A stretch of 64,000 nt of DNA from Beggiatoa alba B18LD (GCF_000245015.1 NZ_JH600070.1:3430684-3494683), one strand, 5' to 3'; counted from the first letter of the stretch, positions 23,773 through 33,062 are shown. A program made the numbers and translations. The notes: generated from the sequence alone by a model not told the origin.

Positions 23773-25449
23773 ATGTTAAAAAAATTAATCATTGGCTTAT
23801 TCACCCTCACATGGGCATCTTCCCTCTACGCACTTCCACCTAAAGCCCCGCATGTCAAATTGACCCAACAAGCAGATTTTCTCTCATTCAGTTGGGAAAA
23901 AGATGATTTTGCGGATGGATATACCCTGTTTTATGCAAATTATCCTGACTTTAGCAACTTAAGTTCTATTGATTTAGGGGATGTAACGGCTGTGAGTACC
24001 GCAGACATTCAATTACCCCCCAATACAGCCCTGTGGCTAGCTGTTCAAGCTTATAATCACGATGGCGGAAGTGACTTTTCCGACATTCTCCATGTCCATC
24101 AACCTGCAATAACCCCCACATTAACCGCTCCACAAATCACCGCAGAAAAACAAGGTTTAGGCATTCATCTCAGTTGGACAGCCGTCGAAAATGCAACGGG
24201 TTATCAACTCATTTACGCCAATAGCCCTGATTTTAGAACAGGCGCGCAAACCCTAGATGTAGGCACTCAAACCCAAATCAGTGCCGACTTACCCAACAAC
24301 ACTACCTTATTCATCGGTGTTAAAGCCTACAATACAGAAACCAGTAGCGAAATTTCTAATATTGAATATTTCCGCTTGAATAAACGCATCGTCGCAATCT
24401 TTCCACCCGCGACAAATGCCTCTCACGAAAGCTTAACCAATGGCGTTAATCGGGCTTTCACAGACTTCTCCAACAAACTGCAAGGACTGGGTTTAGAAAC
24501 TGTTTATTGGCAATCTGATTTACAACAACTAGGGACTTTATTACAAGGACAACCCAAAGCAGAAGGAGCAGAAACAAGACGGGGCTATTTAGATGATGAA
24601 GATATCCTTGCTTTCCTAACCACTGCAACAGCACCAACCTTAACAGTAAGCAATATTGCTACAGAAAATCCCGCCTTATTAGTCTCTATTCGTGGCACAG
24701 CCTCCTTACTCACTTCCTATGACAACGTATTATTATTATCCCCCACAAATACGACACAAGCTAAGAAAATTTACCAATTAGTTGATGAGGTTGCACAACA
24801 AAAACAAGGATTATTCCGTTATGTCACCATTATTGACGATAACCTGCCGACTTCCACGATTTATAGTTTTGACCTGTACTTAAACCTTCTCAGGAATGCC
24901 TTTAATACTGAATCGCAGTTAGAACAAACCGATGGTATTGTTAATGACAACATTGCCCCCCTCGCGCAACTGGTCACGACTTTAACCTTTGACGGTACTA
25001 GCGAAAATGCACAACTTATCGACACTGTCTTAGATGTCATTCAAGCCGATGCGGTTATCTATTTAGGTGGACAATTCCCCGCTTTATACGCCCAACATCC
25101 AGAAGGCAGATGGCTACTCAGCGACAGCACAAACTACAATGCGCAAACGTTCCAATCCAGTGATGTAGCCCTGTTACTACCACAAACAGCCCATGAACAA
25201 AATACTAGCCTTAGCGACTACACTTATGATGCCGTCGGCGAATTAAGTACAATTATTCATAAAATACCCGCTAAATCCCTCAACCGTAGCAATATCATCA
25301 CAGGCGCAACGGCGTTAAAAGCAGAAGGCTATCAAGGTATCACAGGTGAAAAACGTTACACCAACGGCGACCCAGCGGGTGATTACGACCTATTCCGTCC
25401 ACTCAGTACGGGCTGGGAAAAAGTGACTAACTGGTTAAGTGCCCAATAA
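23773..25449 (+). CDS. Secreted protein: two Fn3-like repeats plus a degenerate type I periplasmic-binding fold
   Basis: The 558-residue protein has a signal peptide (LIIGLFTLTWASSLYA). Two Fn3-like domains follow at about 22–110 (GYTLFYANYPDF … LWLAVQAYNHDG) and 118–205 (ATGYQLIYANSPDF … LFIGVKAYNTET). The C-terminal domain (about 210–558) has the outline of a periplasmic-binding fold: RIVAIFPPATNAS, DNVLLLSPTNTTQAKKIYQL, FRYVTIIDD and IQADAVIYLGGQFP. The Fn3 units resemble the one in the 1017-residue protein, and the C-terminal domain resembles the preceding gene, so genes 1, 3 and 4 of the cluster share building blocks. A strong terminator follows. Confidence 0.65.
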   Translation: MLKKLIIGLFTLTWASSLYALPPKAPHVKLTQQADFLSFSWEKDDFADGYTLFYANYPDFSNLSSIDLGDVTAVSTADIQLPPNTALWLAVQAYNHDGGSDFSDILHVHQPAITPTLTAPQITAEKQGLGIHLSWTAVENATGYQLIYANSPDFRTGAQTLDVGTQTQISADLPNNTTLFIGVKAYNTETSSEISNIEYFRLNKRIVAIFPPATNASHESLTNGVNRAFTDFSNKLQGLGLETVYWQSDLQQLGTLLQGQPKAEGAETRRGYLDDEDILAFLTTATAPTLTVSNIATENPALLVSIRGTASLLTSYDNVLLLSPTNTTQAKKIYQLVDEVAQQKQGLFRYVTIIDDNLPTSTIYSFDLYLNLLRNAFNTESQLEQTDGIVNDNIAPLAQLVTTLTFDGTSENAQLIDTVLDVIQADAVIYLGGQFPALYAQHPEGRWLLSDSTNYNAQTFQSSDVALLLPQTAHEQNTSLSDYTYDAVGELSTIIHKIPAKSLNRSNIITGATALKAEGYQGITGEKRYTNGDPAGDYDLFRPLSTGWEKVTNWLSAQ

Positions 25450-25486
25450 ATAGCCACTTAAACCAGCCTAAATATTACGCGCTAAA

Positions 25487-25529
25487 AAAAAGACCTTCTC
25501 TAATGATACGTTGAGAAGGTCTTTTTATT
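25487..25529 (+). terminator. Intrinsic terminator of the exported-protein cluster
   Basis: AAAAAGACCTTCTC (25487–25500) pairs perfectly with GAGAAGGTCTTTTT (25513–25526), followed by ATTT. The 14-bp stem with flanking A and T runs can stop transcription from both sides and marks the end of the four-gene cluster. Confidence 0.85.
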
Positions 25530-25780
25530 TAACCCCCCCCAGTTTTGCGAGATTTATAAAATAAACCAGAGACCTGCTAGGTTTTCAAAACCTAGCAGGT
25601 CTATCGGAACACATGAATCAGGATTTTCAGAATTATTAACAGAATTAGCAGGATTTAAACCCTAAAACCAAAAAATTAACGCAAATCACGCTTTTCAATC
25701 CTGCTAATCCTGAAAATTCTGTGAATTCTGATTCAGACAAGCTTTTATCTTTTTAAAAGAAACTCGCCGAACTCAAGTTA
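25530..25780. repeat. Foldback intergenic repeat, copy D
   Basis: The right end CTCGCCGAACTCAAGTTA finishes at 25780. The left end is degenerate (TAACCCCCCCCAGTTTTGC at 25530) but aligns with the mirrored right ends of copies B and C. The ACCTGCTAGGTTTT palindrome is at about 25570–25602, and the TTCTGAAAATTCTG and GATTCAGACAA blocks follow. It lies directly upstream of ureB, where ureA would normally be found. The remaining 120 bases to 25900 show no gene. Confidence 0.72.
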
Positions 25781-25900
25781 TTTAGATTTGGTTTTTAGAC
25801 CACAATTAAACTATGCTTTTAAAGCCTAAGCCCTAGATATACCCATAAAAACCGCCTAACTGGATAACTCACAACAAAATAAACCAAGGAGAATATAACA

Positions 25901-26206
25901 ATGATTCCAGGCGAAATAATCGTACAAAGTGGTGAAATTGAATTAAACGCAAAACGGGAAACTCTACGTATTTCTGTTGCGAATACAGGCGACCGTCCCA
26001 TTCAAGTAGGCTCTCATTATCATTTTTATGAAACTAACAACGCGCTACAGTTTGACCGCGAAATAACGCGCGGTTTTCGGCTCGATATACCCGCAGGAAC
26101 AGCCATCCGCTTCGAACCAGGGCAAACGCGCGACGTTGTTTTAGTCTCTTATGCAGGCAGACGACAAGTCTATGGCTTTAATGCAAAAATCATGGGGGCG
26201 TTATAA
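25901..26206 (+). CDS. ureB: Urease subunit beta
   Basis: The 101-residue product matches the beta subunit of three-chain bacterial ureases: MIPGEIIV at the start, [19 protein letters not shown] and [13 protein letters not shown]. Urease hydrolyses urea to ammonia and carbamate in the cytoplasm. AAGGAG is 10 bases before the ATG. The stop overlaps the ureC start by one base. The gamma subunit gene ureA, normally just upstream, is absent; a foldback repeat is found there. Confidence 0.95.
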   Translation: MIPGEIIVQSGEIELNAKRETLRISVANTGDRPIQVGSHYHFYETNNALQFDREITRGFRLDIPAGTAIRFEPGQTRDVVLVSYAGRRQVYGFNAKIMGAL

Positions 26207-27909
26207 TGGCGATTATTTCACGGCGAGCTTATGCGGATATGTATGGCGCGACTGTTGGCGATAGAATTCGTTTAGCCGATACTGAATTATGGATTCAAGT
26301 CGAAGCAGACCGCACCATGTACGGCGAAGAAGTTAAATTTGGTGGCGGTAAAGTTATCCGCGACGGCATGGGACAAGGTCAAGCAACCAGTGCCGATATT
26401 GTCGACACCGTTATTACAAACGCCCTGATTATTGATTATTGGGGAATTATAAAAGCTGATATTGGGCTAAAAAACGGACGAATTTATGCCATTGGAAAAG
26501 CGGGTAATCCTGATATCCAACCCGCCGTCGACATTATTCTAGGTGCGGGAACAGAAGTTATTGCAGGCGAGGGCTTGATAGTGACCGCTGGCGGAATTGA
26601 CTCACACATTCATTTTATTTGTCCCCAACAAGTCGAAGATGCCTTAATGTCAGGGATTACCACCCTAATAGGCGGGGGAACAGGACCAGCCGCAGGCACG
26701 AATGCCACCACCTGTACATCGGGCGTATGGCATATTCATCGAATGCTACAAGCGGCTGAAGCCTTACCGATGAACATCGGCTTTTTAGGCAAAGGCAATG
26801 CAAGCCTACCCGACCCCTTACGAGAACAGCTCGAAGCAGGTGCTATTGGTTTAAAACTGCATGAAGATTGGGGTACAACGCCTGCCGCGATTGATAACTG
26901 CCTAGATGTTGCCGAAGAGTATGACGTACAAGTTGCCATTCATACCGATACACTCAACGAATCAGGTTTTGTCGAGGACACGATTGCCGCGTTTAAACAC
27001 CGCGTTATCCATACTTACCACACTGAGGGTGCAGGCGGAGGACACGCGCCCGACATCATTAAATTATGCGGTGAACGCAACGTATTACCCTCCTCTACCA
27101 ATCCCACTCGCCCTTATACAATTAACACCGTCGATGAGCATTTAGACATGCTCATGGTTTGCCACCATTTAGACCCTGCGATTCCCGAAGATGTCGCCTT
27201 TGCTGAATCACGAATTCGGCGCGAAACCATTGCCGCAGAAGATATACTGCACGATATGGGCGCGTTTTCAATGATTTCTTCCGACTCTCAAGCGATGGGA
27301 CGAATTGGCGAAGTCATTACGCGCACATGGCAAACGGCGCATAAAATGAAAGTACAACGCGGTAGCCTAGCAGACGATGCCAACCATCATGATAACTTCC
27401 GCATTAAACGCTACATTGCCAAATACACCATTAACCCTGCCATTGCCCATGGTATCGCCCACGAAGTTGGGTCGATTGAAGTCGGCAAATTAGCCGATTT
27501 AGTCCTGTGGAAACCTGCCTTTTTTGGTGTCAAACCTGCGATGATTATCAAAGGTGGGGCAATCGTTGCCGCCCCCATGGGCGACCCTAACGCCTCCATT
27601 CCTACCCCCCAACCCGTCCACTACCGCTACATGTTTGGCGCGTTAGCGGGAGCACGTTTAGCCACCGCCGTTACCTTTGTCTCACAAGCTGCCCTACAAC
27701 AAGACATTGGTCGCCACATCGGCTTAAATAAACGCCTAGTTGCGGTAGAAAACTGTCGCACCATTAGCAAAGCAAACATGATACACAACCACTATAAACC
27801 GCATATAGAAGTTAATTCTCAAACTTATCAAGTCCGTGCCGACGGAGAACTATTAACTTGTGAACCTGCTACTATTTTACCGCTCGCGCAACGATACTTC
27901 TTGTTTTAA
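26206..27909 (+). CDS. ureC: Urease subunit alpha
   Basis: This is the catalytic nickel subunit of urease, with 567 residues. All active-site residues are present at the usual Klebsiella numbers: His134 and His136 (DSHIHF), the carbamylated Lys217 (GLKLHEDWG), His246 (IHTDTL), His272 (YHTEG), His320 in the flap (MVCHHLDP) and Asp360 ([11 protein letters not shown]). The enzyme should therefore be catalytically competent if assembled with UreA and UreB and loaded by UreDEFG. None of those accessory genes lies in the window; the next gene is rplM with its own promoter. Confidence 0.97.
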   Translation: MAIISRRAYADMYGATVGDRIRLADTELWIQVEADRTMYGEEVKFGGGKVIRDGMGQGQATSADIVDTVITNALIIDYWGIIKADIGLKNGRIYAIGKAGNPDIQPAVDIILGAGTEVIAGEGLIVTAGGIDSHIHFICPQQVEDALMSGITTLIGGGTGPAAGTNATTCTSGVWHIHRMLQAAEALPMNIGFLGKGNASLPDPLREQLEAGAIGLKLHEDWGTTPAAIDNCLDVAEEYDVQVAIHTDTLNESGFVEDTIAAFKHRVIHTYHTEGAGGGHAPDIIKLCGERNVLPSSTNPTRPYTINTVDEHLDMLMVCHHLDPAIPEDVAFAESRIRRETIAAEDILHDMGAFSMISSDSQAMGRIGEVITRTWQTAHKMKVQRGSLADDANHHDNFRIKRYIAKYTINPAIAHGIAHEVGSIEVGKLADLVLWKPAFFGVKPAMIIKGGAIVAAPMGDPNASIPTPQPVHYRYMFGALAGARLATAVTFVSQAALQQDIGRHIGLNKRLVAVENCRTISKANMIHNHYKPHIEVNSQTYQVRADGELLTCEPATILPLAQRYFLF

Positions 27910-27939
27910 CATCTACTCAAGAAGATAGCCCATTTACGC

Positions 27940-27968
27940 TTGACAGTCAGATAGATAAATACTAAAAT
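27940..27968 (+). promoter_or_regulatory. Sigma-70-type promoter of rplM–rpsI
   Basis: A perfect −35 box TTGACA (27940–27945) and a −10 box TAAAAT (27963–27968) are separated by exactly 17 bases, in the 100-bp gap between ureC and rplM. Confidence 0.78.
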
Positions 27969-28023
27969 TCAGGTTTTTTTTAAAAGCAACAGATTTCATC
28001 TTTTCCCGTTGGAGGGATTACCA

Positions 28024-28458
28024 GTGAGAACATTCAGTGCCAGACCTGAGACCGTCAAGCGGGACTGGTATGTCATCGATGCAGATAACATGGTTTTAGG
28101 TAGATTAGCTACCGAAGTCGCCAGACGTTTGCGCGGTAAACATAAACCAGAATACACGCCGCACGTTGATACCGGTGATTACATCATCATCATCAATGCC
28201 GAGAAAATCCAAGTTACAGGCAACAAAGCAACGTCTAAAATGTATTACCACCACAGTGGTTATACAGGCGGTATTAAAGGTATTCGTTTTGACAAGCTCA
28301 AAGAAAAAGCCCCAGAACGTTTAATTGAGATTGCCGTGAAAGGCATGTTACCTAAAGGCCCTTTAGGTCGTGACATGTTTCGTAAATTAAAAGTGTTTGC
28401 GGGGACAGAGCATATTCATACCGCGCAACAACCTATCGCATTAAATTTGAAAGGTTAA
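28024..28458 (+). CDS. rplM: 50S ribosomal protein L13
   Basis: The protein is 144 residues long and binds 23S rRNA early in large-subunit assembly. [41 protein letters not shown] and [17 protein letters not shown] are family blocks. The ORF is open from a TTG at 28009. However, the GGAGG at 28011–28015 is an ideal Shine-Dalgarno for the GTG at 28024, and that GTG gives the standard N-terminus. rpsI follows after 3 bases. Confidence 0.96.
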   Translation: MRTFSARPETVKRDWYVIDADNMVLGRLATEVARRLRGKHKPEYTPHVDTGDYIIIINAEKIQVTGNKATSKMYYHHSGYTGGIKGIRFDKLKEKAPERLIEIAVKGMLPKGPLGRDMFRKLKVFAGTEHIHTAQQPIALNLKG

Positions 28459-28461
28459 TGT

Positions 28462-28854
28462 ATGGCAATTACTCAATACTACGGTACAGGTCGGCGTAAA
28501 AGCTCCACTGCACGTGTTTACTTAAGAGCTGGCGAAGGCAAAATTACAGTTAATGACCGTCCCTTAGATGAATATTTCGGTCGTGAAACTGCACGGATGG
28601 TTGTCCGTCAACCTTTAGATGTTGCTGAACTGCATGATAAATTCGACATTCTTGTCTCTGTCGAAGGCGGTGGCAATACAGGACAAGCAGGCGCGATTCG
28701 TCACGGTTTGACACGCGCATTAATTGAGTACGATGAAAACTTACGCTCTCCCTTACGCAAAGCGGGCTTTGTGACCCGTGATTCTCGTGAAGTAGAACGT
28801 AAAAAGGTCGGTTTACGGAAAGCCCGTAAGCGTCCACAATACTCAAAACGTTAA
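28462..28854 (+). CDS. rpsI: 30S ribosomal protein S9
   Basis: The 130-residue protein starts [20 protein letters not shown] and ends in the basic tail [11 protein letters not shown], which reaches the ribosomal P site. It is the second gene of the conserved rplM–rpsI operon. Confidence 0.97.
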   Translation: MAITQYYGTGRRKSSTARVYLRAGEGKITVNDRPLDEYFGRETARMVVRQPLDVAELHDKFDILVSVEGGGNTGQAGAIRHGLTRALIEYDENLRSPLRKAGFVTRDSREVERKKVGLRKARKRPQYSKR

Positions 28855-28864
28855 TATTTCTCGC

Positions 28865-28923
28865 CAGTCAACTATTATCCAACCGATTACAACGGGCTAT
28901 CTACTACACTTAATAGTTGACTG
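28865..28923. other. 13-bp inverted repeat between rpsI and tRNA-Gln
   Basis: CAGTCAACTATTA (28865–28877) and TAATAGTTGACTG (28911–28923) are perfect complements around a 33-base loop. The stem ends 3 bases before the tRNA and starts 10 bases after the rpsI stop. No T-run follows. It may be a processing stem that separates rpsI mRNA from the tRNA precursor. Confidence 0.6.
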
Positions 28924-28926
28924 TAT

Positions 28927-29000
28927 TGGGGAATCGTCTAGTGGCAGGACTATGGACTCTGACTCCATCAACCTAGGTTCGAATCCTAGTTCCCCAGCCA
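28927..29000 (+). tRNA. tRNA-Gln (anticodon CTG)
   Basis: A complete cloverleaf of 74 bases. The acceptor stem TGGGGAA pairs with TTCCCCA. The anticodon loop is CTCTGAC in the stem ATGGA/TCCAT, the T-arm contains GGTTCGAATCC, and CCA is encoded. The T1–A72 acceptor pair is typical of tRNA-Gln. Confidence 0.93.
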
Positions 29001-29012
29001 GACTTTACCGAG

Positions 29013-29049
29013 TGCGCTATAGAAATCAGTTTTTCTATAGCGCATTTTT
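29013..29049 (+). terminator. Intrinsic terminator after tRNA-Gln
   Basis: TGCGCTATAGAAA (29013–29025) pairs with TTTCTATAGCGCA (29032–29044) around a 6-base loop, followed by TTTTT. Confidence 0.9.
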
Positions 29050-29094
29050 ATTGGATTTTAAAATTATTCCGTATTTACAATTAAGGGAGTTTGT

Positions 29095-29664
29095 ATGGCT
29101 GTTTTCAGTACGAGCGAATTTAAGTCTGGACTTAAAGTCATGTTTGAAAATGACCCTTGTGCCATTGTCGAAAACGAATTCGTAAAACCCGGAAAAGGAC
29201 AAGCCTTTAACCGCGTTAAATTACGCAATTTAAAAACAGGACGGATTTTAGAACGCACTTTTAAATCAGGTGACACCTTAGAAGGCGCGGATGTCGTTGA
29301 AACACAAATGCAATACCTGTACAACGACGGCGAATTTTACCACTTCATGGTACCCGATACCTTCGAACAATTTGCCGCTGACCCCGCGATTGTCAGCGAA
29401 GCCATTAAATGGCTCAAAGGCGAAGAAGAATGCACCGTCATGCTATGGAATGGCGCGCCAATTGGTGTTAGCCCCCCTAACTTCGTTATTTTAGCCATTA
29501 CCGACACTGAACCCGGTATTCGTGGCGACACCTCTGGCGGTGGTAGCAAAACCGCAACCTTAGAAACAGGCGCAACCGTGCGTGTGCCCCTATTCTTAAA
29601 CGTTGGCGACTTAATTCGCGTTGATACCCGTACCAGCGAATACTTATCCCGCGTCAATAAATAA
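29095..29664 (+). CDS. efp: Elongation factor P
   Basis: EF-P relieves ribosome stalling at polyproline stretches. The 189-residue sequence has the three EF-P domains, the modification loop KPGKGQAF with Lys34 (the beta-lysylation or equivalent site), and the closing domain with [24 protein letters not shown]. The modification genes epmA/epmB are not in the window. GGGAG precedes the ATG. Confidence 0.97.
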   Translation: MAVFSTSEFKSGLKVMFENDPCAIVENEFVKPGKGQAFNRVKLRNLKTGRILERTFKSGDTLEGADVVETQMQYLYNDGEFYHFMVPDTFEQFAADPAIVSEAIKWLKGEEECTVMLWNGAPIGVSPPNFVILAITDTEPGIRGDTSGGGSKTATLETGATVRVPLFLNVGDLIRVDTRTSEYLSRVNK

Positions 29665-29676
29665 GCAACCCCCTTT

Positions 29677-29702
29677 ACAGTGGGTAGCTCTCTGCCCACT
29701 GT
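29677..29702 (+). other. Hairpin after efp
   Basis: ACAGTGGG (29677–29684) pairs with CCCACTGT (29695–29702). There is no proper T-run, so termination would be weak. The hairpin lies in what would be the N-terminus of an extended next gene, which supports the later ATG at 29728. Confidence 0.5.
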
Positions 29703-29727
29703 CCTGCTTGCCTTCGCGTACCTATCC

Positions 29728-30624
29728 ATGTGGCAAAAAATACGCTTTCCCCTCCTACTCCTCTTTATTGCCCTTTTAGGCGGTAGTAAAGCCTATTTAG
29801 ACCACTGGTTAAACGTTAATCTAGCACGTACCTTACAAACCACGTTCCCCACTACAAATCTTCGCTACCAACAAGCCAGCCTCAGCCCCACAGGTGCAAT
29901 ACAACTAAAAAAAGTCAGTATAGACACCCCTGATTTACAAGGGATTACGATTGAACACCTAACAATTTACCGAGTTTACCAATGGTATAACCCCCAACAA
30001 TTGCCCAGTTCCGCACAAATTCACCTTTCAGGGCTACAAATTCCCCTCAGCGACACCGCCCCCCCCATGCCCATCTGGCTTAATTTATTCGGTTACGCCC
30101 CCTACTACGTCACCCCGAAAGAATTAAGACAATTAGGCTATTTATCATTTAACGCAGAAATAGACATTCAAGCGATACAACAAGATGAACAATCGCTACA
30201 ACTACAAGCCGTTATCGACGCAGGTTCTTGGGGAAAACTACAACTACAAACAAGCCTAATGAATGTCCCACCGCCCGCCCAATTCGCCAAAATGGCGCAA
30301 CAAATCGCGTTAACAGAATTAACCTTAAGCTATTCTGAACAAGGATTATTACAACGGCTATGGAAATTCTGGGCGCAACGCAACGATACAACGATAGATG
30401 TCCTACAAGACAAACTGATTCAAACGCTACAAATAGGACTCGCACAAACCAAACTCCCATTTGATAACAGCTTACTGCAAAGTTTACAGCGATTTATCAA
30501 AAATCCAACACATCTACGCCTATTACTCAAACCAACACAAGCCTTAACCCTGAATAAAGCACTACAACAACCTTTAACACAGCTTGTGCAATCGTTAGGA
30601 TTGACGATGGATAATAATATCTGA
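29728..30624 (+). CDS. Membrane-anchored protein of unknown function
   Basis: From the ATG at 29728 the product has 298 residues. One N-terminal membrane helix (FPLLLLFIALLGGSKAYL) is followed by a periplasmic part with LRYQQASLSPTGAIQLKKVSI, a strand pattern like the start of AsmA or DUF945-type envelope proteins. A helical Gln/Leu-rich C-terminal half follows. I do not recognise a family with confidence. The open frame reaches back to 29680, but that part covers the hairpin after efp. It follows efp by about 60 bases and may be co-transcribed. Confidence 0.6.
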   Translation: MWQKIRFPLLLLFIALLGGSKAYLDHWLNVNLARTLQTTFPTTNLRYQQASLSPTGAIQLKKVSIDTPDLQGITIEHLTIYRVYQWYNPQQLPSSAQIHLSGLQIPLSDTAPPMPIWLNLFGYAPYYVTPKELRQLGYLSFNAEIDIQAIQQDEQSLQLQAVIDAGSWGKLQLQTSLMNVPPPAQFAKMAQQIALTELTLSYSEQGLLQRLWKFWAQRNDTTIDVLQDKLIQTLQIGLAQTKLPFDNSLLQSLQRFIKNPTHLRLLLKPTQALTLNKALQQPLTQLVQSLGLTMDNNI

Positions 30625-30645
30625 GACTTGCTAAAGACACATTGA

Positions 30646-30740
30646 TATAGTAAACGCACTATAAAACGATGCGAAGGACTGGCAGTCCTTACAGGACTGC
30701 CAGTCCTAAATTTAAATCACTTTATGGCACGTTTGCTATA
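30646..30740. repeat. 95-bp IS630-type MITE, copy 2
   Basis: TATAGTAAACG at 30646 is mirrored by CGTTTGCTATA ending at 30740. Length and central GGACTGGCAGTCC / GGACTGCCAGTCC hairpin are the same as in copy 1 at 10472–10566. The right end retains the C of TATAGCAAACG found in the IS630 element. It lies directly against repeat copy E. Confidence 0.8.
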
Positions 30741-30865
30741 GCAGAATTAAAAAGCGTGATTCGCATTCATTTCTTGGTTTAAGAGGTTTAAATTCTGTTA
30801 ATTCTGAAAATTCTGATTCAGACAACCTGTTGTCTTTTTAAAAGAAACTCGTAGAACTGAGGTTA
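30741..30865. repeat. Foldback intergenic repeat, copy E (partial)
   Basis: It contains AATTCTGTTAATTCTG, GATTCAGACAA, the TTTTTAAAAGAAACTC module and a degenerate right end CGTAGAACTGAGGTTA finishing at 30865. The left half is missing beyond the adjoining MITE. It lies in the 290-base gap between the unknown membrane protein and midA; the remaining bases show nothing else. Confidence 0.68.
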
Positions 30866-30914
30866 TTATAGCCATGCTAACAAAGGGTTTTCGCACTATT
30901 CCAAGTAGGGGGTA

Positions 30915-32072
30915 TTACAGCCGACCACGTTGGTCTAAGGTAAACCCAGCCAAAGAAATATCCAAGTGTTTACTTAAGCCAATGACTTTGAATAATTCGC
31001 CCATTTCGCTGGGTAATAACAAGCGTTTGACCGCTTGACTCATATTGTAATAACGCACTTCATCCGCTTGATACTGGGCTAATGCTTCCATTAATCCTAA
31101 ACTCAATAAGAAGTTTGCTTGATTGGTATAGCCTGCAACGTTCCAATCAGTACCGATAGTTGCCTCAGCAACGGCAGTAAAATCCACATGTGCAGTAATA
31201 TCTTGCAAGCCGACTAAAATTAATGGGTCGCCGTGCGCTTGGTGGCGATAATGACACATCAATGTCCCTTGATGGCGTTGAGGATGATAATATTCAGCGC
31301 GAGGAAAACCATAATCAATGAGAATTGCTAATCCTTTTTCTAAAATATCCGCCAAACTTTGCACCCATGCTGACAATGTCGGATTGATTTCTGAGGTATA
31401 GCCCACAGGTAACAACGGACGCAACGCTTCTACTTGTTGGCGTAAAACATTGTCGTTAGTTGAACGGGTTTGCCATTGAAATATATCCATTTCTGCGGTG
31501 ACATAAAACGCTAAGACATCATCATCAGTCAGTTGAAAACGTTGCACGGGCATCGCGTCTAATACTTCATTCGCTAAAATAACGCCTTGTACAGGCTCAC
31601 TCGGTAATTGTTGCAACCATTCGACGCGGGAAAATAACTCAGGGACTTGGCTTTTTAATGTTTCTTGCTGAACTTGTTGCAAACTGGGGCTTAATTCTAC
31701 GATGTAATACCGACTCGGCAAGCAGTCCCATTGCGCTAAACTACGTAATATATCCGTTGCCATTATCCCCGTGCCTGCCCCAAATTCGATAATCACGCCA
31801 TTTTCTACGCTGTTTAAAACCGCTTGACATTGCTTTGCAAGACACTGGGAAAACAAGGCGGATAATTCAGGCGCGGTGACAAAATCGCCCCCCGCGCCAA
31901 ACTTTCGCATTCCTGCACTGTAATAGCCCAGCTGGGGCGCATATAACGCGCTTTCCATAAAAGCCTGAAAAGAAATAGCACCGCCTGCTTGTTGAATTTG
32001 GGCGTTGATATAGGCTTTTAAACGGTGATGATGCTCAATCGCTAAAGGGTCATCAGGTAACGATAATGACAT
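30915..32072 (-). CDS. SAM-dependent methyltransferase, MidA/NDUFAF7 family
   Basis: The 385-residue protein has the family blocks SFQAFMESALYAPQLGYYS, FVTAPELSALFSQCLA, the SAM site IEFGAGTGIMATDIL, ILANEVLDAMPVQRF and LIDYGFPRAEYYHPQR. The mitochondrial relative dimethylates an arginine in a complex I subunit; bacterial substrates are less clear. It is divergent from the pteridine reductase gene with only 39 bases between the starts, an arrangement that suggests shared control. Confidence 0.88.
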   Translation of the reverse strand: MSLSLPDDPLAIEHHHRLKAYINAQIQQAGGAISFQAFMESALYAPQLGYYSAGMRKFGAGGDFVTAPELSALFSQCLAKQCQAVLNSVENGVIIEFGAGTGIMATDILRSLAQWDCLPSRYYIVELSPSLQQVQQETLKSQVPELFSRVEWLQQLPSEPVQGVILANEVLDAMPVQRFQLTDDDVLAFYVTAEMDIFQWQTRSTNDNVLRQQVEALRPLLPVGYTSEINPTLSAWVQSLADILEKGLAILIDYGFPRAEYYHPQRHQGTLMCHYRHQAHGDPLILVGLQDITAHVDFTAVAEATIGTDWNVAGYTNQANFLLSLGLMEALAQYQADEVRYYNMSQAVKRLLLPSEMGELFKVIGLSKHLDISLAGFTLDQRGRL

Positions 32073-32111
32073 GGTTTTCTCACAAGCTAATTAGAAGAAA
32101 AGGAGAGGTTT

Positions 32112-32861
32112 ATGCAGGATATGCAATTGACCGATAAGGTAGCATTGATTACAGGAGCTGCACGGCGGATAGGCGCAGTAACCGCGCGTCAGTTACATGC
32201 GCAGGGGATGAAATTGGCATTACATTATCGTGAGTCTGAAGCAGATGCCCATGCGTTACAGGCAGAATTAAACGCCATTCGGGCGGATTCAGTGCTATTA
32301 CTACAAGCCGATTTAGCGCATGTTGCCAAATTAACCCGTATGGTGCAACAAGCCGCCGAGTATTTCGGACGTTTAGACGTATTAATTAACAATGCCTCCA
32401 GCTTTTACCCCACCCCCATTGGACAAACCACAGAAGCCCAGTGGGATGATTTATTTAACAGCAATTTAAAAGCCCCGTTTTTTCTAGCACAAGCTGCCAC
32501 GCCCTATTTATCCGCTGTCAACGGTTGCATTGTAAATATGGTCGATATCCACGCAGAACGCCCGTTAAAAAATCATCCTGTTTATAGCACAGCTAAAGCA
32601 GGTTTAATCATGCTGACCAAATCCCTTGCCAAAGAATTAGGCGCGTCGATTCGCGTCAACGGTGTCGCACCAGGGGCAATTTTATGGCCTGAAAAAGACA
32701 TGGATGAAGTCACCAAGCAACGGCTTGTGTCAGCCTTAGCCCTAAAACGACATGGCGAACCTTTAGACATTGCAAAAACGATTTTATTTTTAATTCGCGA
32801 TGCGGGTTATATCACGGGGCAAATTATCGCCGTGGATGGCGGGCGGACACTGGTGCAGTAA
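32112..32861 (+). CDS. Pteridine reductase (FolM/PTR1-like SDR)
   Basis: This 249-residue short-chain dehydrogenase has the NADPH site TGAARRIG (14–21), NNASSFYPTP, and the catalytic Tyr158 and Lys162 (YSTAK). Instead of the usual SDR serine it has an aspartate (NMVDIHAERPL), which marks pteridine reductases. It probably reduces dihydro- or biopterin-type pterins. AGGAGA precedes the ATG. Its stop is 3 bases from the start of repeat copy F. Confidence 0.83.
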   Translation: MQDMQLTDKVALITGAARRIGAVTARQLHAQGMKLALHYRESEADAHALQAELNAIRADSVLLLQADLAHVAKLTRMVQQAAEYFGRLDVLINNASSFYPTPIGQTTEAQWDDLFNSNLKAPFFLAQAATPYLSAVNGCIVNMVDIHAERPLKNHPVYSTAKAGLIMLTKSLAKELGASIRVNGVAPGAILWPEKDMDEVTKQRLVSALALKRHGEPLDIAKTILFLIRDAGYITGQIIAVDGGRTLVQ

Positions 32862-32864
32862 GTT

Positions 32865-33062
32865 ACCTAAGCACGATAATAAATTGATTTTAAAATAATG
32901 AATTGTCTGAATCAGGATTTTCAGGATTGACAGGATTTAACCCCTTAAACCAAAAAGTTAAGGTGAATAACGCTTTTTAATTCTGAAAATTCTGTGAATT
33001 CTGTGAATCCTGATTCAGACTAGCTGTTGTCTTTTTAAAAGAAAATCGCCGAACTCAGGTTA
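32865..33062. repeat. Foldback intergenic repeat, copy F
   Basis: The left end is degenerate (ACCTAAGCACGATAA at 32865); the right end TCGCCGAACTCAGGTTA finishes at 33062. Inside are TTGTCTGAATCAG and its mirrored GATTCAGAC, with CTTTTTAATTCTGAAAATTC between. It fills the space between the pteridine reductase stop and the convergent phosphatase gene. A loose AAACCTAGCAGG fragment follows at 33069. Confidence 0.7.
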
